6,327 nt of DNA from the NCBI GenBank assembly GCA_018609925.1, contig JAHEOG010000017.1, positions 1 through 6,327 on the forward strand. The letters are read 5' to 3'. This DNA comes from Gammaproteobacteria bacterium (GTDB lineage Bacteria > Pseudomonadota > Gammaproteobacteria > Thiohalorhabdales > Thiohalorhabdaceae). Shown here piece by piece: positions 1-5,354 of the stretch. The translations under genes were made by a program, and so were the position numbers. The notes beneath the pieces are model-generated. The model searched no databases and had not been told where the DNA came from. It saw only the letters and a list, made by a program, of their open reading frames with translations. Positions within the stretch are counted from its first letter, which is position 1. Each line of letters begins with the position of its first letter.

Positions 1-765
1 CCGGGCCAGGGGGCTGTTGGCCAGCGCCACCCCGGCGACGAAGGCCCCGATCTCGTAGGAGAGGCCCAACAGCGCCCCCGCCTCGGCCACGCCGAGGCAC
101 CAGGCGATGGCGGTCAGAAAGAGGTACTCCTGGACCTGATCGAAGCGCTGCCAGAGGACCCGCAACACCCAGCGCTCGGCGGCGAAGGCTCCGATGATCA
201 GCACCGGCAGGCCGAGGCCGAGCCGGCCCAGATCCTCCCAGCCGGCCTCCCCTGCGCCCAGGCCCTGGATCGCGATCAGCGCCACGATCGCCAACAGGTC
301 CTGCAAGAGGAGGATCCCGATCACCAAGCCGCCGATGCGCTGGTGGTGCAGCGCCGTCGCCGGCAACAGCTTGAGCCCGATGATGGTGCTGGAGAAGATC
401 GTCGCTCCGCCCACCACCAGGCTGTCCCGAAGCGGCAGCCCGAAGACCCAGGCCACGGCGAAGCCGAGCGCGGCGAAGGCCGCCGCGCTGACCAGGGTGG
501 TCAGGGTCACCTCGGAAAAGAGCTGCAGCAGCCGCTGGGGGTGGAGGTTCATCCCCAGCAGGAACAGCAGGAAGATGATTCCGATCTGGGCCGTTTGCTG
601 GATCAGATCGGGGCTGGTCACCCACCCCAGCAAAGAGGGCCCGAGCAGGATGCCCAGCCCGATGTAGCCCACCAGTAGCGACTGGCGGGTGTACAGGGCC
701 CCGGTGGCGGCCAGTGCGGCGCCGACGAAGATCAGGAACAGGGCAAAGAGGATCGGATCGTGCAC
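1..765 (-). CDS. CPA2-family (KefB-like) cation:proton antiporter, N-terminal part
   Basis: This is the first 255 codons of an integral inner-membrane antiporter that exchanges K+ or Na+ for protons. The C-terminus lies beyond base 1. The translation is strongly hydrophobic throughout, with family landmarks in order: GYIGLGILLGPSLLG (33-47), FLLFLLGMNLHP (65-76, matching the LFxxGLEL region of KefB/KefC), SSTIIGLKLLP (125-135), LLLQDLLAIVAL (152-163, with the ion-site Asp at 156 in the QD form) and GAFVAGVALANSPLA (240-254). The start is the GTG at 765-763. An in-frame TAG lies only four codons upstream, so no earlier start exists, and an AGGGA-like Shine-Dalgarno sits just before it. Whether a C-terminal TrkA-N or RCK domain follows cannot be seen. 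The ion specificity (K+ or Na+) is not readable from this part. It is divergent from the metal transporter gene at 954. The family call is secure. Confidence 0.93.
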   Translation of the reverse strand, partial: MHDPILFALFLIFVGAALAATGALYTRQSLLVGYIGLGILLGPSLLGWVTSPDLIQQTAQIGIIFLLFLLGMNLHPQRLLQLFSEVTLTTLVSAAAFAALGFAVAWVFGLPLRDSLVVGGATIFSSTIIGLKLLPATALHHQRIGGLVIGILLLQDLLAIVALIAIQGLGAGEAGWEDLGRLGLGLPVLIIGAFAAERWVLRVLWQRFDQVQEYLFLTAIAWCLGVAEAGALLGLSYEIGAFVAGVALANSPLAR

Positions 766-953
766 GGGGAATCCCTATCGGGGGGAAGTCGCCGTCCGGC
801 CCCGGGCCGATTCACCTAGGACCCGGCCTGCATGCTGGGGGAGCTGACCCACTCGAGCAAGGCGGCATGGGCCAGCGGCGGCCCTTTCCTTAGCGGTCTC
901 CGGCGAGTAGGGTCCCCTACCGCCACCCTCCCCATCCCAGAACAGGAGCTGCC
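766..953. promoter_or_regulatory. Divergent intergenic region between antiporter and CDF transporter
   Basis: This 188-bp gap separates two divergently transcribed transporter genes, so promoters for both should lie here. I cannot pick out a convincing sigma70 -35/-10 pair on either strand. Two perfect inverted repeats are visible. CGGCCC-C-GGGCCG at 797-809 lies about 30 bp upstream of the antiporter start. GTAGGG-TC-CCCTAC at 907-920 lies about 34 bp upstream of the CDF start. The second has the size and placement of a small operator, but short palindromes are common by chance in GC-rich DNA. No plausible small coding sequence was found in the gap. Confidence 0.35.
944..948 (+). promoter_or_regulatory. 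Ribosome binding site of the CDF gene
   Basis: AGGAG lies five bases before the ATG at 954. This fixes that ATG as the start of the CDF transporter. Confidence 0.8.
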
Positions 954-1901
954 ATGGCCCAGAAATCCCGGACCGTGATCCTCGCCGCGCTGATCGGCAA
1001 CGGCGTGATCGCCTTGGCCAAATTCATCGCCGCGGCCCTTTCCGGATCCGCAGCGATGCTGGCGGAGGGCATTCATTCGGTAGTGGACACCGGCAACCAG
1101 GGACTCATGCTCCTGGGACGGGCTCGGGGCCAGCGGCCTCCCAACGAGCGGTTCCCTTTCGGTCACGGCAAGGAGGTCTACTTCTGGGCCTTCGTCGTCG
1201 CCCTGTCCATCTTCGCGGTGGGCGCCGGGATCAGCCTCTACGAAGGCATCCGTCACCTGGTCCATCCGGCGCCGCTGGGGGACCCGATCGTGAGCTACGC
1301 GGTCCTCGGAATCGCCATCGTCGCCGAGTCCTTGGCGTGGTGGTACGCCTGGCGTACCTTCCGGCAGGCCAAGGGGGCCATGGGGGCGGTGCAGGCGGTG
1401 CGGGAGGCGAAAGATCCCACCCTCTTCGTGGTCCTGCTCGAGGACAGCGCGGCCCTGCTGGGACTGCTGGTGGCCCTGGCGGGGATCACCATGGCCCAGG
1501 CCACGGGCAATCCGGTCTACGACGCCGCCGCCACCGTAGTGATCGGCCTGATCCTGGGCGGCGTCGCCGCCTGGCTGGCGGTGGAGACCCAGAGCCTGCT
1601 TATCGGCGAAGCGGCCCATCCTGGGGTAAGGGCGGTCATGCGCAAGCTGGCCCGGGATACCCCCGGGGTGCAGCAAATCAACGAGCTGGCAACCCTGCAC
1701 ATGGGCCCCCAGTCGGTGATCGTCACCCTCTCCGTGGATTTCCAGGACGACCTCAGCGCGGAACAGGCGGAGGAGGCCGTGGCGCACATCAATCGCGTCA
1801 TCAAGGACCACTTCCCTGAGGTGAAGCGGGTCTTCGTGGAGGTGGAATCCTGGCCCCATCACCGGGCCCAGGTGGCGGCGGACGGCGCCTCCGGAAGCTA
1901 G
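954..1901 (+). CDS. Cation diffusion facilitator (CDF), ZnT9/SLC30A9-like subgroup
   Basis: This 315-aa inner-membrane transporter probably exports a divalent metal (Zn2+, possibly Mn2+, Fe2+ or Co2+) in exchange for protons. Six hydrophobic segments lie at roughly 8-28, 33-55, 76-98, 113-133, 157-178 and 188-210. A cytoplasmic C-terminal domain of the CDF dimerisation type follows at about 210-300. TM2 carries the metal-site motif H41-S-V-V-D45 with N48. The loop FPFGHGKEVYFWAF (67-80) is typical of the subgroup. TM5 reads LLEDSAALLG (161-170): D164 matches the second site residue, but the first (His153 in E. coli YiiP) falls on Val160, with Glu163 beside D164. This ED form and the overall sequence resemble the ZnT9-like branch rather than FieF/ZitB. 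AGGAG sits 5 bp before the ATG. Length is normal and no truncation is seen. The substrate is inferred only from the family. Confidence 0.95.
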   Translation: MAQKSRTVILAALIGNGVIALAKFIAAALSGSAAMLAEGIHSVVDTGNQGLMLLGRARGQRPPNERFPFGHGKEVYFWAFVVALSIFAVGAGISLYEGIRHLVHPAPLGDPIVSYAVLGIAIVAESLAWWYAWRTFRQAKGAMGAVQAVREAKDPTLFVVLLEDSAALLGLLVALAGITMAQATGNPVYDAAATVVIGLILGGVAAWLAVETQSLLIGEAAHPGVRAVMRKLARDTPGVQQINELATLHMGPQSVIVTLSVDFQDDLSAEQAEEAVAHINRVIKDHFPEVKRVFVEVESWPHHRAQVAADGASGS

Positions 1902-1914
1902 CCGCCCACGGGGA

Positions 1915-1938
1915 GACCCCCGGGGCCCGGACGGGGTC
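1915..1938 (+). terminator. Possible GC-rich hairpin after the CDF gene
   Basis: GACCCC (1915-1920) and GGGGTC (1933-1938) form a 6-bp stem starting 14 bases after the CDF stop codon. An alternative CCGGG/CCCGG pairing lies inside it. No T-run follows, so this is not a canonical intrinsic terminator. It may only attenuate transcription or be a chance fold. Confidence 0.25.
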
Positions 1939-1957
1939 AAAGGGAGGGATCCGCCAC

Positions 1958-1962
1958 AAGGA
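1958..1962 (+). promoter_or_regulatory. Ribosome binding site pointing to the ATG at 1970
   Basis: AAGGA lies seven bases before the ATG at 1970, near the ideal distance. It does not serve the first possible start of the long downstream ORF (TTG at 1987), which has no Shine-Dalgarno of its own. This placement is the main reason to think translation begins at 1970, in the other frame. Confidence 0.65.
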
Positions 1963-1969
1963 TGGTGCC

Positions 1970-2092
1970 ATGGCCCCCCATGACCGTTGCGAAGTCCCCG
2001 CGCAGGCGCCAGGGCCCTCGGGCCCCGAGCGCTTCCTTTTGGTACGGCTCTATCGCGCCGCCAAGTGGGGGCCCTGGTTATATTGCTCCTGA
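1970..2092 (+). other. Probable true N-terminal coding segment of the membrane protein, out of frame
   Basis: From the ATG at 1970 a short frame of 40 codons runs to a TGA at 2090-2092. Its codons end mostly in G or C, as in real genes here, whereas the overlapping start of the long ORF (1987-2064) has many A/T third positions. The segment ends in RLYRAAKWG. Adding one G to the G5 run at 2067-2071 joins it directly to ALVILLLIAATLVAGYY of the long ORF. That gives a natural basic stretch in front of a transmembrane helix and a 364-aa product. I read this as the 5' end of the next gene, separated by a one-base deletion, a sequencing error or a -1 slippage site. Alternatively it is non-coding and the gene starts at 1987 or 2065. 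Confidence 0.6.
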
Positions 2093-3063
2093 TCGCGGCT
2101 ACCCTGGTGGCCGGGTACTACCTTCCCCAACCGGGGCTCCCGTGGAGCTGGCAGGATCCTGACCGCACCCTCGGACCTCAGCCCGCGGTGGACTGGTCGG
2201 AAGTGGACGGGGCGATCCGCGAGGTCTTCGCGGACGCCCGGGGCCGAGCCCGCGAGCGGGCGGATCAGCGGCTGGGCGCTTGGCGCGACGAGATCATGAC
2301 GCGGGTAGAGGAGGACTTCCTCCCCTGGTACTTCACCTTCTGGGGCCAGCAGTGGCGCGACCTGAAGGCGGCGGGCTACCTCGTAGGCGACTGGGGCGGA
2401 TGGATGGACGCTGAGCGGGCGCTGCGCGAGGACTTTCGGGACGCCTTCGCCGCCCGCGTGATGCCTCCCGGCGAGACGCAGCTCCGGATGGAGGCCATCG
2501 CCCGGGAGGCACTAACCGTCTACCTGGACCGGGCCCGGCACGAGCTCCCCGAGATCCCCAGCGAATACCGGATCCCTCGCGAGGACTGGCAGCAGCACCT
2601 GGCCCAGATCGGTCTGCAGCTCCGCCAGAGCGAGGCCCAGGCGGAGGCCGTTCCCACCACCCTCAAAGGCCTCGTGGCATTCGGTACCGCCGGGACCACG
2701 GCCGCCGTTGTGCGCGGCAGCCAAGCCCTTCGCCGGGTCGGGGTGGCCGCCGGGGGGTGGGCCCCGCGGTCCATCGCGGGCCCCGCCGGCACGGCCCTGG
2801 CGGGACGCACCGGCCTGAGGCTGGGGGGCCGATTCCTGGGGGCTACGGCCCTGGCGGCCTTGGTGGCCTGGGATGTCTACGACCACCATCGCCGGGAAGC
2901 GGAGCTGCGTCCCCATCTGCGAGAGCGGCTGGGGGCCTATCTGGACGCCCTGCGGGAGCGCATGCTCGAGGACGGCGCCCACCGCGTTCTCGCTCCGATC
3001 CACGAGCTGGAGGCCCGGATCCACCCCCAACTGGACGGGCAGGCCCGCCCCTCAACCCCCTGA
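1987..3063 (+). CDS. Unrecognised membrane-anchored protein with apparent 5' frameshift
   Basis: I do not recognise the family. The uninterrupted ORF encodes 358 aa counted from a TTG at 1987, which lacks a ribosome site. A GTG at 2065 is another candidate, but the better start is the ATG at 1970 in the other frame. Residues 29-46 (ALVILLLIAATLVAGYYL) form one transmembrane helix. Residues 68-215 are soluble, charged and probably helical, with an aromatic cluster, FLPWYFTFWGQQW (105-117), and a Trp/Gly patch, WGGWMD (129-134). Residues 220-290 are Gly/Ala-rich and weakly hydrophobic, ending in ALAALVAWDVYDHHR, possibly a second membrane or membrane-associated segment. A charged helical tail (about 290-350) follows. 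The stop is at 3061-3063. It lies 85 bp downstream of the CDF gene (68 bp from the ATG at 1970) on the same strand, so co-transcription is possible. No catalytic motif is visible. That it is a real gene is well supported by codon use and composition; its function is unknown. Confidence 0.72.
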   Translation: MRSPRAGARALGPRALPFGTALSRRQVGALVILLLIAATLVAGYYLPQPGLPWSWQDPDRTLGPQPAVDWSEVDGAIREVFADARGRARERADQRLGAWRDEIMTRVEEDFLPWYFTFWGQQWRDLKAAGYLVGDWGGWMDAERALREDFRDAFAARVMPPGETQLRMEAIAREALTVYLDRARHELPEIPSEYRIPREDWQQHLAQIGLQLRQSEAQAEAVPTTLKGLVAFGTAGTTAAVVRGSQALRRVGVAAGGWAPRSIAGPAGTALAGRTGLRLGGRFLGATALAALVAWDVYDHHRREAELRPHLRERLGAYLDALRERMLEDGAHRVLAPIHELEARIHPQLDGQARPSTP

Positions 3064-3156
3064 AGACCGACCAAACGGCCCCCAAGCCCTATACGGGGGT
3101 CCTCTCCAACTAGCTTCGAGGTAAGGATTCTCCCTACTTGCTTGCAACGGGCTTGC

Positions 3157-3185
3157 TTGACAACTTTGTGGGCCGGTCTTATAGA
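3157..3185 (+). promoter_or_regulatory. Sigma70-type promoter of the PAS-GGDEF gene
   Basis: TTGACA (3157-3162) is a perfect -35 box. TATAGA (3180-3185) is a good -10 box, and the spacer is exactly 17 bp. Transcription would begin near 3192, giving a leader of about 30 bases before the ATG at 3222. It is the only near-consensus promoter I found in this GC-rich window, which suggests relatively strong housekeeping expression unless the overlapping repeats bind a repressor. Confidence 0.65.
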
Positions 3186-3207
3186 GAACGAAAAAGGGGC
3201 TCCTTAT

Positions 3208-3212
3208 AGGGA
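3208..3212 (+). promoter_or_regulatory. Ribosome binding site of the PAS-GGDEF gene
   Basis: AGGGA lies nine bases before the ATG at 3222. It falls inside the second copy of the CTTATAGRGAAC repeat, so anything binding that repeat in RNA could affect initiation. Confidence 0.55.
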
Positions 3213-3221
3213 ACTACCACC

Positions 3222-5330
3222 ATGGTCAACGAGCCCTCCCCCTTCCTGAAGCGCTTGGTTCCCCCGCTTCCCCAACAGCTGGCCGAAGCCCTGCCCGGGC
3301 CTGCCCTGCTGTGCGACGGGGAGGGCCGCGTGCGTGCCTGGAACCGGGCGGCCCAGCGGGCCACCGGGTATCCCCCGGAGGAGATGCTGGGGCTCGACCC
3401 GGCCACCCTCTTCCGGGGCGGCCAGAGGCGGGCCTTCGAGCATCAGATGCGCCTCGCCCGGGAGACCGGTATCGGGGACCTGATCCTCCCCTTCCAGTTT
3501 CCCGGTGGCCCCTCTCCGGAATTCCGCTTCCACCTCCTGCGCCTTGGCGAGGGCCACGACGGCTGGATCGCCCTCGTCGCCGGGCTCGCCCGCGGCGCCC
3601 AGGCCCGCCGGGAGGCCGGGACTTTCGGCAACCTGGTAAACGACCATCCGGACGGACTCCTGGTCCTGCGCGCCCAGGCGATCACCTACGCCAATCCGGC
3701 GGCGGCGGAGCTGCTGGGGTTTCCGGAGCCCGAGGCCGTGAACGGCCTGTCACTGGCTTATCTGGTCTTTCGGGAGGACCGTCCCGCCATGGGACGCCTA
3801 TTGGCCCGCGCGGCCCGGGACGAGCGCCCCGAAGCCCGGATCCGTCTGCTGGACGCCGAGCGCCAGCCGCATCCGGTTAGCGTGCGCCTGGCCTTGATCG
3901 AGGGGAGGGGGAGCCGGCCCACCATCCAGATGGTGTTGCGAACCACCTCGGCCCCGGACGATGTCGACGCCACCCTACGGCGGAACGAGGAGCGCAACTG
4001 GTTCCTCCTGAACCGGGCGCTTCGAAACAGCGAGCAGCGCTTCGAGCACCTTCTTGAACGGGGCCTCGAGGAGCTACGGGGCCTGCGCCCCGTTCCCGCA
4101 TCTTCTACGGGCCCCCAGGATGATGGCCCCATCCTAGGCTCCCTTCTGGCCGAACAAGGCCACGGCTACTGGCAAGGGACCCTCCAATCCGGCGCTCGGG
4201 TGGTCAACGAGCCCTTGGCCGAGCTGGTGGGCGCTGATGCGGAGGCGCTTACGGGCCAACCCTTCACCGAGCTGGTCACCCCGGGCGAGGCGCCGCGGAT
4301 CCAGGAGATCCTGGCGGGGCTGGGGCAGGGCGCGGTGGAGTGCTTCGAGACCCGACTGCGGGCCACGGACGGGCAGGGCGTAACGGTTACCTGCCGGGCG
4401 CTGGCCGGCTCCGGGGGCGGGCCAGGGGAGGCCCCGATCCACATCACGGTGACCGACTCCTCCGTGAAGACAGAAACCCCGGCCCAGCTCAATTGGAAGA
4501 ACGCCCTCTACGAATCCCTGTTCGATCAGTTACCGGGGTTCCTCCTGGGCATTTCCACCGAGGGCCATCCCACCTACTGGAGTCCCAGCCTACCTGAGCG
4601 CTTCCACCTTTCTCCCGAGAAGCTGGCCGCCACTCCCGTAAGCGAGCTGGTTGCTCCGGGGGAGCGGGAAACCTTCCAGCGCCTACTCCAGAAGACCGAA
4701 AAGGTTCCCTTCGCCACCATGGAGGTCCAGCTGGGGGAAGGGGCGAAGGCCGCCCCCTATCGCCTCTTCCTGGTTGCCCTTCCCGGCGAGCAGGCCGAGG
4801 CCCATGCGATCCTCGGGATCAACCTCGCCGAGGCCAAGAACATCAATCCACCCCTGGCCGGGGCACGTGCCCGACTGGCCATGGAGGACCGGCAAACCCT
4901 GGAGCGGACCCTGGAACGGGAGGTCCTGCGCTCCCGGCGCTACGGCAACGCCTTCTCCGTACTGCTAATCGAGGCCGACGGGCTGGAAGAGATCGCCGAG
5001 CACTACGGAGCCGGGTGGGGCGACGTGATCGCGGATCAGCTCCAGGAAGTGGTGGAGAAGGCCACTCGCGGACCGGACCTGGTCGGCCGCTGGGAGGACC
5101 GTCGCATCGTGGTGATTGCACCGGAGACCGGAGCCACCTCGGCGGGTGCCCTGGCCACCAAGATCCGCAAGCAAGTGCACGAGCACGATTTCGACCCGGT
5201 GGCCTGGGTCCGGGTCCGGATCGGACGGGCCAGCTACCGCATGGGCGAGCGCTCGGAGGACCTGCTCACGCGGGCCCAGAGGGATCTGGACACCCGGCAG
5301 GGGACGGAGGGCGACCGGACCCTGGCCTGA
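3222..5330 (+). CDS. Multi-PAS protein with degenerate GGDEF domain (EDRRI)
   Basis: This 702-aa protein has no signal peptide or transmembrane segment, so it is probably a cytoplasmic sensor. PAS-like modules lie at about 22-120 (RVRAWNRAAQRATGY is a classic PAS core), 133-245 (AITYANPAAAELLGF), 306-412 and 427-535 (the last two weaker). A charged, coiled-coil-like linker sits at about 252-288. The C-terminal GGDEF fold spans about 555-690, including FSVLLIEADGLEEI, HYGAGWGD and VVIAPETG. The active-site signature is lost: RW-EDRRI (623-629) stands where RY-GGDEF is expected. The first metal-binding Asp is Glu584, and the usual Lys of DxDxFK is Glu589. The inhibitory-site RxxD is kept as RGPD (616-619), at the normal five-residue spacing. 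Diguanylate cyclase activity is therefore very unlikely; a c-di-GMP-binding or protein-interaction role is inferred. Its own promoter and AGGGA site precede the ATG, and the gene converges on a second PAS-GGDEF gene. Confidence 0.93.
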   Translation: MVNEPSPFLKRLVPPLPQQLAEALPGPALLCDGEGRVRAWNRAAQRATGYPPEEMLGLDPATLFRGGQRRAFEHQMRLARETGIGDLILPFQFPGGPSPEFRFHLLRLGEGHDGWIALVAGLARGAQARREAGTFGNLVNDHPDGLLVLRAQAITYANPAAAELLGFPEPEAVNGLSLAYLVFREDRPAMGRLLARAARDERPEARIRLLDAERQPHPVSVRLALIEGRGSRPTIQMVLRTTSAPDDVDATLRRNEERNWFLLNRALRNSEQRFEHLLERGLEELRGLRPVPASSTGPQDDGPILGSLLAEQGHGYWQGTLQSGARVVNEPLAELVGADAEALTGQPFTELVTPGEAPRIQEILAGLGQGAVECFETRLRATDGQGVTVTCRALAGSGGGPGEAPIHITVTDSSVKTETPAQLNWKNALYESLFDQLPGFLLGISTEGHPTYWSPSLPERFHLSPEKLAATPVSELVAPGERETFQRLLQKTEKVPFATMEVQLGEGAKAAPYRLFLVALPGEQAEAHAILGINLAEAKNINPPLAGARARLAMEDRQTLERTLEREVLRSRRYGNAFSVLLIEADGLEEIAEHYGAGWGDVIADQLQEVVEKATRGPDLVGRWEDRRIVVIAPETGATSAGALATKIRKQVHEHDFDPVAWVRVRIGRASYRMGERSEDLLTRAQRDLDTRQGTEGDRTLA

Positions 5331-5354
5331 AACGGTCGGCGGGTCCCCTCAGGC
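5312..5354. terminator. Overlapping inverted repeats between convergent genes
   Basis: Three 6-bp inverted repeats overlap around the two stop codons: CGACCG/CGGTCG (5312-5317 and 5333-5338), GGACCC/GGGTCC (5317-5322 and 5341-5346) and GCCTGA/TCAGGC (5325-5330 and 5349-5354). The last arises because both genes end in a GCC Ala codon plus TGA. Any of them could act as a bidirectional stop signal for the convergent genes, but loops are 15-18 nt and no T-run is present on either strand, so an intrinsic terminator is not established. Confidence 0.25.

Larger units (their letters stand above)
3064..3221 (+). promoter_or_regulatory. Regulatory intergenic region with two pairs of direct repeats
   Basis: This 158-bp gap is visibly richer in A/T than its surroundings. 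A weak CCCCC/GGGGG pairing around 3081-3104, without a T-run, is the only terminator-like structure for the gene before it. Direct repeat A, CTTGCTTG, occurs at 3137-3144 and 3152-3159 (15-bp period), each followed by CAAC or ACAAC, and the second copy overlaps the -35 box. Direct repeat B, CTTATAGAGAAC at 3178-3189 and CTTATAGGGAAC at 3203-3214 (11 of 12 identical, 25-bp period), overlaps the -10 box and the Shine-Dalgarno. The repeats could be binding sites for a regulator, but no regulator is encoded in the window. Confidence 0.4.

Noticed and set aside
194..678. Two plus-strand open frames opposite the antiporter gene
   Set aside because: Their products are Ser/Pro/Arg- or Gln/Gly-rich without recognisable features. 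The minus-strand frame encodes clear antiporter motifs over the whole stretch.
816..1940. Long 374-codon open frame on the minus strand, antisense to the CDF gene
   Set aside because: It is longer than the CDF gene, but its product is His/Gly/Arg/Gln-rich with no domain, as expected of an antisense shadow in GC-rich DNA. The plus-strand frame gives an unmistakable transporter.
1962..2162. A 66-codon frame starting at the ATG at 1962
   Set aside because: It overlaps the frameshifted gene in a third frame, its ATG begins inside the AAGGA site, and its product is Pro/Gly/Ser-rich with no continuity to either candidate frame.
3064..3120. Possible intrinsic terminator after the unknown membrane protein (CCCCC and GGGGG about 11 bases apart)
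   Set aside because: The stem is only five bases long, the loop is large and no T-run follows, so I did not list it as a separate terminator.
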